From contig NZ_JBAXHI010000017.1 of assembly GCF_037138995.1 (NCBI RefSeq), positions 1-64,000 of the forward strand: a stretch of DNA of 64,000 nt, in the 5' to 3' direction. Source of the stretch: Chlorohelix sp037138995. GTDB taxonomy: Bacteria > Chloroflexota > Chloroflexia > Chloroheliales > Chloroheliaceae. How positions within the stretch are numbered: position 1 is the stretch's first letter; each line of letters begins with the position of its first letter. A program made the translations under genes and the position numbers. This document shows positions 53,327 to 62,630 of the stretch, in pieces. The notes under the pieces were generated by a model, which saw nothing but the letters and a program-made list of their open reading frames with translations, made no database searches and was not told the DNA's origin.

Positions 53327-54604
53327 CTAAGCTATCTGCCAAAAACGCAAGGAGCCATCATCGCCGCCTGCTATCAGTACCCCCAAACTACCCCATGACA
53401 GCGCATTTATCGGCTTGTTGCCGGTATTTATCTCGAATAAAAATTGCCCGGTTATTGCGTTCCATAAACTGATTTTCCCCGATGATGGCACATTCGCGGT
53501 AGCAAGCCATTTTGAATCGGGCGAAAAAGCAACACGTTTGCCTAGCTTTATTTGGTCACGCGGAATACTTAGAGAATCTTCATATTGCGCTTTTCCCAAT
53601 AATTTACTAATCGATAAAGAGGTTTGGGTCGGAGCTTCAAAACGAGCCATTTTGAAATCTTCAGCGGTAACAGCCAGCATTTTGCCATCCGCCGACCATG
53701 CCACCCCTTGCGGTTTTTCGCTTGTAACTCGCACCGCCCCAACAGCATTATAACTAAGCCCATTTGCCAATTGATGCACTTTTAAATACTCGTCTGCAAT
53801 TAGCTTGCCATCGGGCGACCAAGCAAAGAATCCAGCATAATCGGCGTTAAAGCTATATTGCTGAGTGTAATATTCGCTATCCCAAATAACCAGTGTACCT
53901 TCGTTTCCTAATCCGGCAATGTATTTACCATCGGGGGAAAAGCGCACTTCTACTTGCTCTCCGAAGTTAACCGATGAGGCATCCGGTCTTAACCTAGCTG
54001 CGCCGGGACGCAAACGATTGTCAATACTATCCCAACGCCACATATTGGTAATACCGTGAAACCCGCCCGCCACAAATTTTCGCCCGTCTGCCGACCAACT
54101 CATAGAAGCGGCGCCCCGCTCCTCCGGGTCAGAGGCGTTTATGTAATATATCTGGAATTTACCGCTTGCTAATTCCATTAACCAGATTTGGAAGCGACTC
54201 GAAAACGCCAACCAGTTGCGGTCATTAGATAAGGCAGCAGCGGTAATACCGCCCGGTACACCGGACAATTGCCCAATACTTATAGCTTTGGAAAGCGGTG
54301 ATACCGGCGCAAGTATATTGTTAAAAGCGGGGATTTTCCCGTTTAATGAGGGTGAAGGGGCAGGGGTAGGAGTTGGCGCAACCTCATCCTCGTTTGATTG
54401 GGAGAACTCAATTGGAATAGTCGGTTGGGCTGCCTCAGTAGCGGCTAATGCAGCAATAATTGTAGCTTGCGCGGCTGCATCAGGAGTGCCGAAAGGAGTT
54501 GTTTTGCCTTTAGAAACAGTTGGGGAGTTATCTCCACACGCTATTAAGAGTATGGAAAGCATAATGCCAACCAACAATTTAGATGCCAATTTGCATGAAT
54601 ACAT
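53327..54604 (-). CDS. WD40-repeat lipoprotein
   Basis: 425 residues. Signal peptide with lipobox 'LLIACGDN' (Cys about 23), an Ala/Thr/Pro-rich linker, then WD40/beta-propeller-like repeats (about 105-425, 'LAFSSRFQIWLMELASGKF', 'SWSADGRKFVAGGF', 'VEVRFSPDGKYIAGLGNEGTLVIWD', 'VAFSPDSKWLATANVPSSGKISLWN', 'IAGGDDGSLRFWQ'). Probably a surface-exposed protein-interaction lipoprotein. No operon partner. Confidence 0.82.
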   Translation of the reverse strand: MYSCKLASKLLVGIMLSILLIACGDNSPTVSKGKTTPFGTPDAAAQATIIAALAATEAAQPTIPIEFSQSNEDEVAPTPTPAPSPSLNGKIPAFNNILAPVSPLSKAISIGQLSGVPGGITAAALSNDRNWLAFSSRFQIWLMELASGKFQIYYINASDPEERGAASMSWSADGRKFVAGGFHGITNMWRWDSIDNRLRPGAARLRPDASSVNFGEQVEVRFSPDGKYIAGLGNEGTLVIWDSEYYTQQYSFNADYAGFFAWSPDGKLIADEYLKVHQLANGLSYNAVGAVRVTSEKPQGVAWSADGKMLAVTAEDFKMARFEAPTQTSLSISKLLGKAQYEDSLSIPRDQIKLGKRVAFSPDSKWLATANVPSSGKISLWNAITGQFLFEINTGNKPINALSWGSLGVLIAGGDDGSLRFWQIA

Positions 54605-54772
54605 TTTGTAACCATTTCTTAAGCTAACTATAATTTTTCTGAGTATATCACCAACTTTAGAACAAATTGTAATGTTATTGCAATATTACTGCAATTATTA
54701 CTTAATATTAAGCTGTTAATCTATAAGCAGAAGGGCAAACCTTTCTAAGAAAAAAAGAAAGAAAGGCAGCAT

Positions 54773-55327
54773 ATGTATAAAGTTGTAGAAATTGACCATA
54801 AAACAGCAATAAATACCTTATTGAAACATGGCTTAGCTAAAGCGCGAATGGGTGATAGGGAAAGCGCCCACGCTTGTTTTGAACAGGTATATGAGATAGA
54901 GCCTGAAAATGAAACTGCTTTGTTCGCTCTAGCTTATTTAGCTTCCAACCCTTTCGCTGCTAAAGATTATCTTAAGCAATTGCTGGTGAAGAACCCAGAA
55001 AACCAAACTGCTAGAATATTTTACAATAAAGTGTACTTTCGGTGCCTAGAACTTGAAGGCATGCTTAAAAATTCAGCGATTTTAAATAAATGGGTCAAGG
55101 GCATTGATAAAGATGACCTCCCGCGACTTGGTACTTACCTACTGACGCATAATTATATAAATGAAGAACAACTTGCTACCGCTCTAAAATTCCAGAAGTA
55201 TCTGACCAAATCTGGTATTAAAGAAAAGATTGGGCAGGTGTTTGTCTCGCTAGGGCTACTCACCCAAGAGAAGTTGGAAGATATACTTACCGAGCTAAAT
55301 CTAGAGTTTAACAGTCGCTTCATTTGA
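54773..55327 (+). CDS. TPR-like protein with MshEN-like C-terminus
   Basis: 184 residues. N-terminal TPR-like helices (about 8-85, 'HGLAKARMGDRESAHACFEQVYEIEPENETALFAL') and a C-terminal segment (about 115-180, 'LGTYLLTHNYINEEQLATALKFQ' and 'KIGQVFVSLGLLTQEKLEDILTEL') that resembles the duplicated MshEN/GSPII_E N-terminal helices. AAAGG precedes the ATG. Function not known; such domains often bind c-di-GMP or act in type IV pilus and motility ATPases. Confidence 0.65.
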   Translation: MYKVVEIDHKTAINTLLKHGLAKARMGDRESAHACFEQVYEIEPENETALFALAYLASNPFAAKDYLKQLLVKNPENQTARIFYNKVYFRCLELEGMLKNSAILNKWVKGIDKDDLPRLGTYLLTHNYINEEQLATALKFQKYLTKSGIKEKIGQVFVSLGLLTQEKLEDILTELNLEFNSRFI

Positions 55328-55436
55328 GCTAAGACTAAGACCTAAAGGCTAATTGAAGCAATTGCCAAACTGAAATTAATCCTTTTTCAAGCAGTATTAC
55401 ATAGTCAATCATAAACGACTAATTCCAACCAAAGAA
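55328..55436. other. spacer before hairpin cluster
   Basis: No gene or RNA family recognised. It leads into three tandem stem-loops (55437-55530) between convergent genes. Confidence 0.3.
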
Positions 55437-55467
55437 AAAGGGATGGCGAGCATGGCCGTCACCCTTT
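55437..55467 (-). terminator. hairpin 1 of a three-hairpin cluster, likely minus-strand terminator
   Basis: AAAGGGATGGC pairs with GCCGTC-ACCCTTT across a seven-base loop. Read on the minus strand it is followed by a T-rich run, so it could end the upper degV-like gene transcript. Confidence 0.55.
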
Positions 55468-55469
55468 AC

Positions 55470-55500
55470 ACAGTTTCTATAAACTCTATAGAAACACTGT
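55470..55500 (+). other. hairpin 2, ACAGTTTCTATA / TATAGAAACACTGT
   Basis: ACAGTTTCTATA pairs with TATAGAAA-CA-CTGT around AACTC, with a two-base bulge. It has no T-run and directly abuts hairpin 3. Role unknown. Confidence 0.35.
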
Positions 55501-55533
55501 AAAGCCCCTACCGTAGATGGTAGGGCTTTATTA
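55501..55533 (+). terminator. hairpin 3, likely terminator of the TPR gene
   Basis: AAAGCCCCTACC (55501-55512) and GGTAGGGCTTT (55519-55529) with loop GTAGAT and one bulge, then ATTAGTTT. Probable intrinsic terminator on the plus strand. Confidence 0.7.
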
Positions 55534-55707
55534 GTTTATAAGGAAATAATCTGCCGCGTAGGTGAAATAAGTGGACATCGGGCAAACAAGGGAGTATAGC
55601 AGCAATAAAGTGGATTCATAATGTTGGAACTGTTATCCAAATGCGTAGGAACAAAAACTTAAAAAGGAGTGCGATAACCTCGAACTCCTCTATTATTTAC
55701 ACAGGAT

Positions 55708-56556
55708 TTAGATTGCCTTGCGTTCGGCGCAAATACCCAAAGTTTTAGGACCGGCATAAGTTCCTACGACGGGACCAATCATTGAAATATAAATATCCTT
55801 TAGAGGAAAAACTGAAGCTAACATAGAAGCCAACTCGCCCGCTTCATCCGGGCTATCGGCATGCAATATAGCCAAGCGCTCTAGCGGACCCCACTGGGTT
55901 TTTACCACTTCGGCTATTCTTTCTAAAGCCTTTCTCTTGGTTCGTACATTTTCAAAACGGTCAACCTTACCATTGCGAATCGTAAAAAGCGGTTTTACGC
56001 TCAGAATTGTACCTGCCAGAGCAGCTAACCCACCGATGCGCCCCCCTTTTTTGAGATATTCGAGAGTATCGGCTACTGCGAGAAGGTTTATGTAGGGGAG
56101 TGTATCTTTTATTACTTGAATGATTTCGGGTGCATCCTTACCGATACGCGCCAACTCAGCCGCCTTAATCACAGGTAATGCCAGCGCCGCCGTTACCCAA
56201 CGTGTATCTATAACCGTCACCTGTCCGGGCGCAAAACTTTGTGCTGCCAAACTAGCGCTGTTGAAAGTTCCGCTGAGGTCACCGGAGATATGCAAAGATA
56301 TTACCTGAGAACCATCAGCAGTTAGTTTTTCGAAGGTTTGCTGGAACAACCCCACAGGAGGTTGGCTAGTTGTGGGCATTTTGCTAAGATTCGGCAATCG
56401 TTTGTAAAATTCGGGGGGTAATATATCTATACCATCACGATAAATTGCATCATCCATGTTTACAGTAAGGGGAACTACTGTAATGCCGTACTTTGCTGCT
56501 TCTTCTTGGCTCATGTCCGATGTGCTATCTGTAACGATTTTTACCATTTGACCCAT
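55708..56556 (-). CDS. DegV family fatty-acid-binding protein (FakB-like) 1
   Basis: 282 residues of the DegV fold. 'VKIVTDSTSDMS', 'GIDILPPEFYKRL', 'TSQPPVG' and 'SGTFNSASLAAQ' are the lipid-binding motifs; 'LEYLKKGGRIGGLAALAGTILSVKP' is also typical. FakB proteins present acyl groups to FakA kinase. A second copy lies immediately upstream, and a DAK2 gene follows. AGAGGA upstream. Confidence 0.9.
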   Translation of the reverse strand: MGQMVKIVTDSTSDMSQEEAAKYGITVVPLTVNMDDAIYRDGIDILPPEFYKRLPNLSKMPTTSQPPVGLFQQTFEKLTADGSQVISLHISGDLSGTFNSASLAAQSFAPGQVTVIDTRWVTAALALPVIKAAELARIGKDAPEIIQVIKDTLPYINLLAVADTLEYLKKGGRIGGLAALAGTILSVKPLFTIRNGKVDRFENVRTKRKALERIAEVVKTQWGPLERLAILHADSPDEAGELASMLASVFPLKDIYISMIGPVVGTYAGPKTLGICAERKAI

Positions 56557-56697
56557 CTGGAAATATTCCTCTCTTTTCCACTTTTTTATTTTATTCTATG
56601 CTCGATTTATAGCGGATAGCGAGTGAGTTAGGCGCATTATAGCATAAGTAGCCTCAAATAAATTAAGGCTACCTAAATATATAACTTATTAAAGAGG

Positions 56698-57564
56698 TTA
56701 GAAGATGCCGCCTTCGTAAACGGTTACACCCATTGCACCCGGACCCAGATGAGTAGCAAGCACCGGGCTAAACAGCCCCACGAAGACTTTTTCTCTTGGG
56801 AAAACCGGAGCAATGCGCGTTAATAAAGCATCAACATCGCTGGCGCTATTGCTATGCATAATCGCCATTTCATCAATGTGCGGAAAATCTTCTATAAACT
56901 CGCAAAGTCCTTCAATGGCTTTAGTGCGGGTGCGAGTGCGCTCAAATGGCACAATCAAACCATCTTCAAGACGCAAAAGAGGACGGAAATTATTGGAAGG
57001 TGTTGCTCCTAGCGCTGCTTGAGCCTTTCCGATACGACCTCCAGCAGTGATATGAGTCAGGGTATCTGTAAAGAAGATTACATGAGTCTGGTAAATCATG
57101 CGGTTAATTAACCGCACCAGTTCGACATGATGCGCCCCTTTGCGGGCGCGTTTGGCGGCTTCGATAGCAATGATGCCTAAACCGAAGCTGGCAGTAAGTG
57201 AATCTATCACGGCAATTTGGGTTGTAGGCGCCAAAATACTGTTCTTAGCCGCTACCGCTGAGGCAAAAGTACCTCCCAGTTTTGCGGAATGATGTATTGA
57301 AATGACGCTTTCACCTTCTTTAAGAATTTGCTTGTACAAATCCTCAAAAACTTCCTGCCGGGTATGGGTGGTTGTCGGCAAGGGAAGGTTTGAAGGCCAA
57401 GTAGCCAAGCGGCGATGAAATTCTTCGACACTTAAATCTACTCCATCCAGATAATCATCATCATTGATATGAATCTGGATTGGGACTACGTGTATGCCGT
57501 ATTGTTGCGCCAATTCTGGTGGCAAGTCGCAGGTACTATCGGTGACGATTCTAACGCCCGGCAT
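56698..57564 (-). CDS. DegV family fatty-acid-binding protein (FakB-like) 2
   Basis: 288 residues, with 'VRIVTDSTCDLPPELAQQYGIHVVP', 'DGVDLSVEEFHRRL', 'TTTHTRQEVFEDLY' and 'HHSAKLGGTFASAVAAK', plus 'THITAGGRIGKAQAALG'. Paralog of the 55708-56556 product. In Firmicutes, paired FakB proteins differ in preference for saturated versus unsaturated acyl chains. Gap of 141 bases to the next copy. Confidence 0.9.
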   Translation of the reverse strand: MPGVRIVTDSTCDLPPELAQQYGIHVVPIQIHINDDDYLDGVDLSVEEFHRRLATWPSNLPLPTTTHTRQEVFEDLYKQILKEGESVISIHHSAKLGGTFASAVAAKNSILAPTTQIAVIDSLTASFGLGIIAIEAAKRARKGAHHVELVRLINRMIYQTHVIFFTDTLTHITAGGRIGKAQAALGATPSNNFRPLLRLEDGLIVPFERTRTRTKAIEGLCEFIEDFPHIDEMAIMHSNSASDVDALLTRIAPVFPREKVFVGLFSPVLATHLGPGAMGVTVYEGGIF

Positions 57565-57661
57565 AGGTTTCTGGTTACCTCTTTTTGTTATCCGGTAGTA
57601 AATTATGAGGTGTATTCCTCTATTTTTCTACCATAGTAAGCTAACGCTCATTAGTTCTGAG

Positions 57662-59383
57662 CTATTCAGCCGATATAATATAATGATAATGAGGCTGCCC
57701 TCCCGGAACCATCTGAACCGACTGGTTTGGAAAGCGTGCTTCTACCTGAACTTGAAATATTTCTGCCTCAGCATTACTGACATCCCTTCCGAAATAAAAA
57801 GTTAATAACTCGTATCGGCTGGCTTCCATTTGAAGGAGTAAGCCCCATACGGTTTCTTCCTTGCTTTCGGCGGCTATGCTCAATTCGTCATTTAGAAGAC
57901 CAATCCACTGACCCTCATTAACTTGAATGCCGTTGATGGTAGCGGTGCGAACAGCACGAGTTACCTCACCGGTTTGAACTTCTTTCAAGCTGGAAATCAT
58001 AGATTCAACATTATCTTCAAGCGAATCCACTGCATTAAACCGGTTAAGCGCAGATATTCCCTGCGGCAAAGTCGCAGAAGGTACTACAGCAACTTTCTTT
58101 TTCGATAGGTTACGAACCTGATTTGCTACCATGACGATATTTTTGTTATTAGGTAGAATAATAACCTCATCGGTTGGCAAGCTATCCACTGCCTTTAACA
58201 TCTCTTGCGTACTAGGATTCATGGTTTGCCCACCGTGAACTACAGCGTTTGTACCGAGCGCACGGAATACTTCTACCAAGCCCGCGCCGGGAACTACACT
58301 TACAATAGAAATAGAACCAGTAGGTTCAACAAATTCATCAGTATGTACAACCCCATTTTCCTGCTTTGCGTCTTTATTCTTGAGAAAAGCTTCTTCGTGT
58401 TGAAGACTCATATTGTCCAGCTTAATCTGACCTAATGAGCCAAGCGAAGTAGCAAATGAAATAATTGTTCCCGGATTTTCAGTGTGAATATGCACCTTGA
58501 CCATTGTTTCATCGCCCACGATTACAGCGCTATTGCCCATTGCAGCAATTTTATCGCGTACTTCTTCAAAAACAATCGGCTTTTCTGCGTATAACATGAA
58601 GTTTGTACAATATCCGTACTCATCCATTTCATGTTCTTCTTCGGAATTGACAGCAAATTGTGGCTTGGCTTTTTCAACTTCACTGAGTTCGGTCTTTATC
58701 AGTTTTTCGCCTCGCAAGTGTTTGAGGAAACCTTCGAGTATAACGAAAAGACCATGACCCCCGGCATCCACCACCCCCGCTTCTCGCAAGGTCGCCAGTA
58801 GTTGGGGGGTACGTTGTACAGAGGCTTTGGCGGCAGCAACCGTTTCGGAAAGCACATACAAAAAATCATTCTTGAAATCGGCAGCTTTGGTAGCCGCTTC
58901 TGAAGCTTCGCGTACAACTGTTAACATTGTACCTTCCACCGGCTTCATAACCGCTTTGTAAGCCATATCTTTTGCTTTTATCAGCGCGTGTGCAAAGTCG
59001 TGAGCGGTAATGGTATCCTTCCCAACCATCCCATCTGCCAGCCCACGAATAATCTGACTCAGGATGACCCCGCTATTACCGCGAGCGCCCATCAGCGCAC
59101 CATAGCTAAGGCGTTTAGTTACATATTCGGCTGTGCCATCCGCAATAAGTTCTATCTCAGCGACTGCCGCTTCCATAGTACGAGTCATATTTGTTCCGGT
59201 ATCCCCATCTGGAACAGGGAAAACATTAAGCGCGTTAATGGCATCAGTATGTTCTTTAAGCCATGTACTAGAGGCTAAAAGCGCATCTTTTAAATTTGAA
59301 CCATTCCAGAGATGCGTGGGGTGTGCTGCAATCCTGGATTCTACAGTGGTTGTGTTATCGCTGTCCAAACGCTTTTCCTCCAA
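57662..59383 (-). CDS. DAK2-domain fatty acid kinase subunit (FakA-like)
   Basis: 573 residues. N-terminal kinase domain with the ATP/Mg signature 'NVFPVPDGDTGTNMTRTM' and 'SYGALMGARGNSGVILSQIIRG', a middle region with 'VVDAGGHGLFVILEGFL', and a C-terminal DegV-like domain. Matches YloV/FakA, which phosphorylates acyl groups bound to FakB. Two FakB-like genes downstream and Asp23 upstream complete the usual set. Confidence 0.9.
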   Translation of the reverse strand: MEEKRLDSDNTTTVESRIAAHPTHLWNGSNLKDALLASSTWLKEHTDAINALNVFPVPDGDTGTNMTRTMEAAVAEIELIADGTAEYVTKRLSYGALMGARGNSGVILSQIIRGLADGMVGKDTITAHDFAHALIKAKDMAYKAVMKPVEGTMLTVVREASEAATKAADFKNDFLYVLSETVAAAKASVQRTPQLLATLREAGVVDAGGHGLFVILEGFLKHLRGEKLIKTELSEVEKAKPQFAVNSEEEHEMDEYGYCTNFMLYAEKPIVFEEVRDKIAAMGNSAVIVGDETMVKVHIHTENPGTIISFATSLGSLGQIKLDNMSLQHEEAFLKNKDAKQENGVVHTDEFVEPTGSISIVSVVPGAGLVEVFRALGTNAVVHGGQTMNPSTQEMLKAVDSLPTDEVIILPNNKNIVMVANQVRNLSKKKVAVVPSATLPQGISALNRFNAVDSLEDNVESMISSLKEVQTGEVTRAVRTATINGIQVNEGQWIGLLNDELSIAAESKEETVWGLLLQMEASRYELLTFYFGRDVSNAEAEIFQVQVEARFPNQSVQMVPGGQPHYHYIISAE

Positions 59384-59394
59384 AAAGCAGCATT

Positions 59395-59802
59395 TTACTC
59401 CTTGTGCAAGCCTTGCACATTTACATTTACTTGGGATACAGCCATACCCAAGTGGCTTTCGACCTCGAATTTAACATTTTGCATAATGTTATGGGCTACT
59501 TCGCTGATACGGATGCCATATTGTATGATAACAAAGAGGTCAATAATGATTTCATTATTCTCAATTCTTACCAAAATGCCGTCTTTAGAACGAGGGGTTG
59601 GTAACATTTCGGCGCGTCCATTCTTTAGGCGTGGCGCAGCTATGCCAACAACACCATAACCTTTTTCCATAACCGCATTGGCGGCTACCGTTGCGATGGC
59701 TTCGGGTGAAATCTCAACTTTCCCAAGATTATCTAACGTCGGCGCTGGTGGTGTTTGTCCTGTCGCCGCCCCAAAGCTCTCCAACCCTGATTTGTTCTTC
59801 AT
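59395..59802 (-). CDS. Asp23/Gls24 family protein
   Basis: 135 residues. 'VEISPEAIATVAANAVMEKGYGVVGIAA', 'IDLFVIIQYGIRISEVAHNIMQNVKFEVESHLGMAVSQVNVNVQGL' is the standard Asp23 (YloU-like) core. It lies 11 bases upstream of the FakA-like gene, as in Firmicutes yloU-yloV. Possible scaffold or envelope-associated role; not catalytic. Confidence 0.9.
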   Translation of the reverse strand: MKNKSGLESFGAATGQTPPAPTLDNLGKVEISPEAIATVAANAVMEKGYGVVGIAAPRLKNGRAEMLPTPRSKDGILVRIENNEIIIDLFVIIQYGIRISEVAHNIMQNVKFEVESHLGMAVSQVNVNVQGLHKE

Positions 59803-59909
59803 AAATTATTCAGCTCAAATTTAATCAAGGTACTAAGCGCTATACTCAGTATATTCGATTTTACAAGGAGTCCCTGACTCAAGCAAAGTTCCATATGAGG
59901 CTAAGTAGT

Positions 59910-59938
59910 TTGCTAAACAGAGCAGGATGTGATAAACT
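59910..59938 (+). promoter_or_regulatory. promoter of rpmB
   Basis: TTGCTA at 59910-59915, a 17-base spacer, TAAACT at 59933-59938. About 90 bases before the TTG start at 60032. Confidence 0.4.
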
Positions 59939-60031
59939 AAATTTTCTGTCAACCCTGACAACCCGTCAAGGGTCGAATCCGGGCTTTATGATACAGCAAA
60001 AAAATTGATTCGTAAAGGGGGTAATTCGCAA

Positions 60032-60226
60032 TTGTCCGGCAAATGTGATGTATGTGGTAAGATACCCGGTTTCGGGCATAATGTTAGCCACTCAAACCGA
60101 AAAACTAATCGCATGTGGCGACCAAATATACAGGTAAAGACCCTTCAGCTAAAGGGTGATACCGCACCGGTCAGGCATAATGTTTGCACTCAGTGCATGC
60201 GTACTATGGTAAAAGATAGAGTCTAG
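60032..60226 (+). CDS. rpmB: 50S ribosomal protein L28
   Basis: 64 residues from a TTG start, matching the L28 N-terminus 'SGKCDVCGKIPGFGHNVSHSNRKTNRMW'. CxxC pairs ('CDVC' and 'CTQC') suggest a zinc-ribbon form of L28. Strong AAAGGGGG lies at 60013-60020. A longer in-frame version from TTG 60005 lacks L28 similarity. It is divergent from the Asp23 gene. Confidence 0.93.
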   Translation: MSGKCDVCGKIPGFGHNVSHSNRKTNRMWRPNIQVKTLQLKGDTAPVRHNVCTQCMRTMVKDRV

Positions 60227-60422
60227 CTCTTTCTCGAAATATTTGGCTCGAACCTGTACAAATTTTGGCAGAAGGCTATCCCCCCTTTGTAAATTTCTAT
60301 AGGTTTGAGCTTTTGTTTTGCCTACTATATTTCTAACTGCTATCTTACTCAAGATTGACATCTCGCCTACCCTTTTCTATGCTATAACTAGCAAACCAAA
60401 CATCCCACCGGAAGGAAATTTT

Positions 60423-61799
60423 ATGTTATACGGTCTGGACTTTGGCACCAGCAACTCCACCATTTCACTCTTTTCCGAAGCCGAAAAGCGGATTATTACA
60501 ATACCGGTTGAGCAAAGGCATGAACGCGCCGATATTATCAACACCTTAATTTACATCGGGCGGGATGGCAGACAGTTGATTGGGCGTGAAGCCAGCGATG
60601 CCTATTTTAAAGATAACGTTGGGCGTGAAGTAGTCAAATCAATGGTCAATACAGGCGAAACCTTCAAGAGCTATGTTTCGGTAATGGGTGAAGTAACCGA
60701 GTCTATTGTAATTGAAGTTGATGCCGGAATACCGGGACGTTTTTTTCAGTCCATCAAATCTTTTCTGGGTGATGAATTTTACTCTGGGACTGAAATCTGG
60801 GGTAAATTCATGAGCATTGAGGAATTAGTGGCGCTCTTTCTAGGAGAGTTAAAAAAACGTGCCGATAGCTATAACGGACAAGCGATAGATGGGGTGGTAT
60901 TGGGTCGCCCGGTTTTCTTTTCACCGGATGGCATAGGTGACGAAATCGCGCAGGAGCGTTTACGCAAGGGCGCAGAGCTTGCCGGATTTAAAGAAATCCA
61001 TTTCCAATATGAGCCGGTAGCAGCAGCCCTGCATTATGAGAAAGATATGGCACAACAGGAAGAATTTGTGCTGGTCTTCGATTTTGGCGGCGGCACGCTC
61101 GATACTACTGTTATTCGGGTTAACCCTGAGCGTATAAACGAGGGGAACAGGCGTGATGATATTTTGGCTACCAGCGGGCGCGTAATCGGCGGTAATACGC
61201 TGGACGAAGAAATAATGGAGCAACGCCTGTTTAAATATTTCGGAGAGAACGCGCTTTGGAGTGAGCAGCGCTTACGTTTGCCTAGCTATATCTTCGGTAT
61301 GCTACGACATTGGTACACAATTCCTAACCTTCAGGTCAAGCGCATTTACGCTTTTCTGGAGGATATAAGCCGAATGACTGACGGACGTAAACAGATAAAG
61401 GCGTTGGATTGCCTGATACGCAAAAACTACGGCTTTGCCCTTTATCAGGAAATTGAACGAGCTAAAGTTATACTTTCGAGCGAATGGGAAACCCGTATCA
61501 CCTTCTTTGAGGAGGCAATTGCTATTGATGAATATCTCAGCCGTATCAACTTTGAAACCATAATCACCGGATATTTGAAAAAAATTGAACATTGTATTGA
61601 TGAAACGCTGACACAAGCCGGAATCAAGCCTGAGCAAATACAGGCGGTGTTGCGAACTGGCGGTAGTAGCAATATCCCGGCGGTACAAAAGTTGCTGGAA
61701 AGGAAATTTGGACGGCGCACGCTACGTTTTCAAGACGCTTTCGCCAGTGTTGCCAGCGGATTAGGCATTGCCGCAGCACACGGTACATGGTTTGACTGA
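60423..61799 (+). CDS. Hsp70-like ATPase (YegD-type)
   Basis: 458 residues. Actin/Hsp70 ATPase fold: 'GLDFGTSNSTISLF' phosphate 1, 'VFDFGGGTLDTTVI' phosphate 2, and 'LRTGGSSNIPAVQKLL' adenosine. A substrate-binding domain and lid typical of DnaK are missing, as in YegD-like Hsp70 proteins. ATG at 60423 has GGAAGGAAA upstream. The TetR gene ends one base after this stop on the other strand. Confidence 0.85.
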   Translation: MLYGLDFGTSNSTISLFSEAEKRIITIPVEQRHERADIINTLIYIGRDGRQLIGREASDAYFKDNVGREVVKSMVNTGETFKSYVSVMGEVTESIVIEVDAGIPGRFFQSIKSFLGDEFYSGTEIWGKFMSIEELVALFLGELKKRADSYNGQAIDGVVLGRPVFFSPDGIGDEIAQERLRKGAELAGFKEIHFQYEPVAAALHYEKDMAQQEEFVLVFDFGGGTLDTTVIRVNPERINEGNRRDDILATSGRVIGGNTLDEEIMEQRLFKYFGENALWSEQRLRLPSYIFGMLRHWYTIPNLQVKRIYAFLEDISRMTDGRKQIKALDCLIRKNYGFALYQEIERAKVILSSEWETRITFFEEAIAIDEYLSRINFETIITGYLKKIEHCIDETLTQAGIKPEQIQAVLRTGGSSNIPAVQKLLERKFGRRTLRFQDAFASVASGLGIAAAHGTWFD

Positions 61800-61800
61800 A

Positions 61801-62439
61801 TTACTTTCTATCAGGACTTAATCCAAAAAGAAGGTTTGAAATCATTTCCTTGATAAATTGATCCCGATGCAAGGGTTCATTGGGTGTAATTCTTTGGGAT
61901 TCTCTAACAATTGGTAACATCAAGCTCGTCATCGTACCAAAAAATTGCGTCAGGATTACTCCGGTATGGCAGCGCCGCAACTTTCCTTGCTCCATCATTG
62001 CATAGAGATAGTCATTAGTAGGGATTACAAAGGCAGAAACTATAACATGCGCCACCAACTGGGTAATTTCAGGTTTTTTGAAGCCCTCTGTAAGATTTAT
62101 CTGGAATAGACTGGCAATCACTCGGTCTCGCATCAAATTCATGTAGATACTGGCTACCACCTGCAAGAATTGCTCAGGCGGCAGGTGCATTGAGGCGCGA
62201 ATGTGGGTTCCCACGTCTTCCAATCCGGCAGCTTGCTGCATAACAGCAGTAAAAAGAGCTTCCTTGCTTTCAAAATAGTGGTAAATTAGCTGAGGGCTAA
62301 AATTCCCGCCCTTTTGCTTCATTTCCTCCGCTATTAGCCGGTTACTCGTACCCTCATACCCATTTTTTACAAAGGCTTGGGTAGCAGCTTGCACAATCTC
62401 TGCTTTTCGTTCCCCAAAATTCTTATCAGTTCGTGCCAT
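61801..62439 (-). CDS. TetR family transcriptional regulator
   Basis: 212 residues with the N-terminal HTH 'AFVKNGYEGTSNRLIAEEM' and 'FSPQLIYHYFESKEALFTAV'. The C-terminal domain (about 80-210) is a ligand pocket of unknown specificity. A perfect palindrome at 62460-62485 lies 20 bases before the start codon, implying autoregulation. It is convergent with the Hsp70-like gene. Confidence 0.9.
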   Translation of the reverse strand: MARTDKNFGERKAEIVQAATQAFVKNGYEGTSNRLIAEEMKQKGGNFSPQLIYHYFESKEALFTAVMQQAAGLEDVGTHIRASMHLPPEQFLQVVASIYMNLMRDRVIASLFQINLTEGFKKPEITQLVAHVIVSAFVIPTNDYLYAMMEQGKLRRCHTGVILTQFFGTMTSLMLPIVRESQRITPNEPLHRDQFIKEMISNLLFGLSPDRK

Positions 62440-62459
62440 CTTTAAACCGCCTTTCTCTT

Positions 62460-62485
62460 AAATTTACTTACTAATCAGTAAATTT
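62460..62485. promoter_or_regulatory. TetR operator candidate: 9-bp palindrome
   Basis: AAATTTACT (62460-62468) and AGTAAATTT (62477-62485) are exact inverted arms with an eight-base centre. It sits upstream of the TetR gene; the neighbouring left-running methylase gene may also be affected. Confidence 0.6.
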
Positions 62486-62630
62486 ATACTTCCATTTTAC
62501 CCTAGATACTTCTTATAGTCAATAATTCTTCTCCTTTTGTGAAAAGCTGATACTGCTGGCGAACTATCCTCAAATTCAGAAAAGCCCACAGGAAGCGGGT
62601 TTAAGCGGGGCTATTAGTACCGACAAACTG

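Noticed and set aside
59965..59990. GGTCGAATCC resembling a tRNA T-arm
   Set aside because: One base short of the T-loop and no acceptor, D or anticodon arm nearby.
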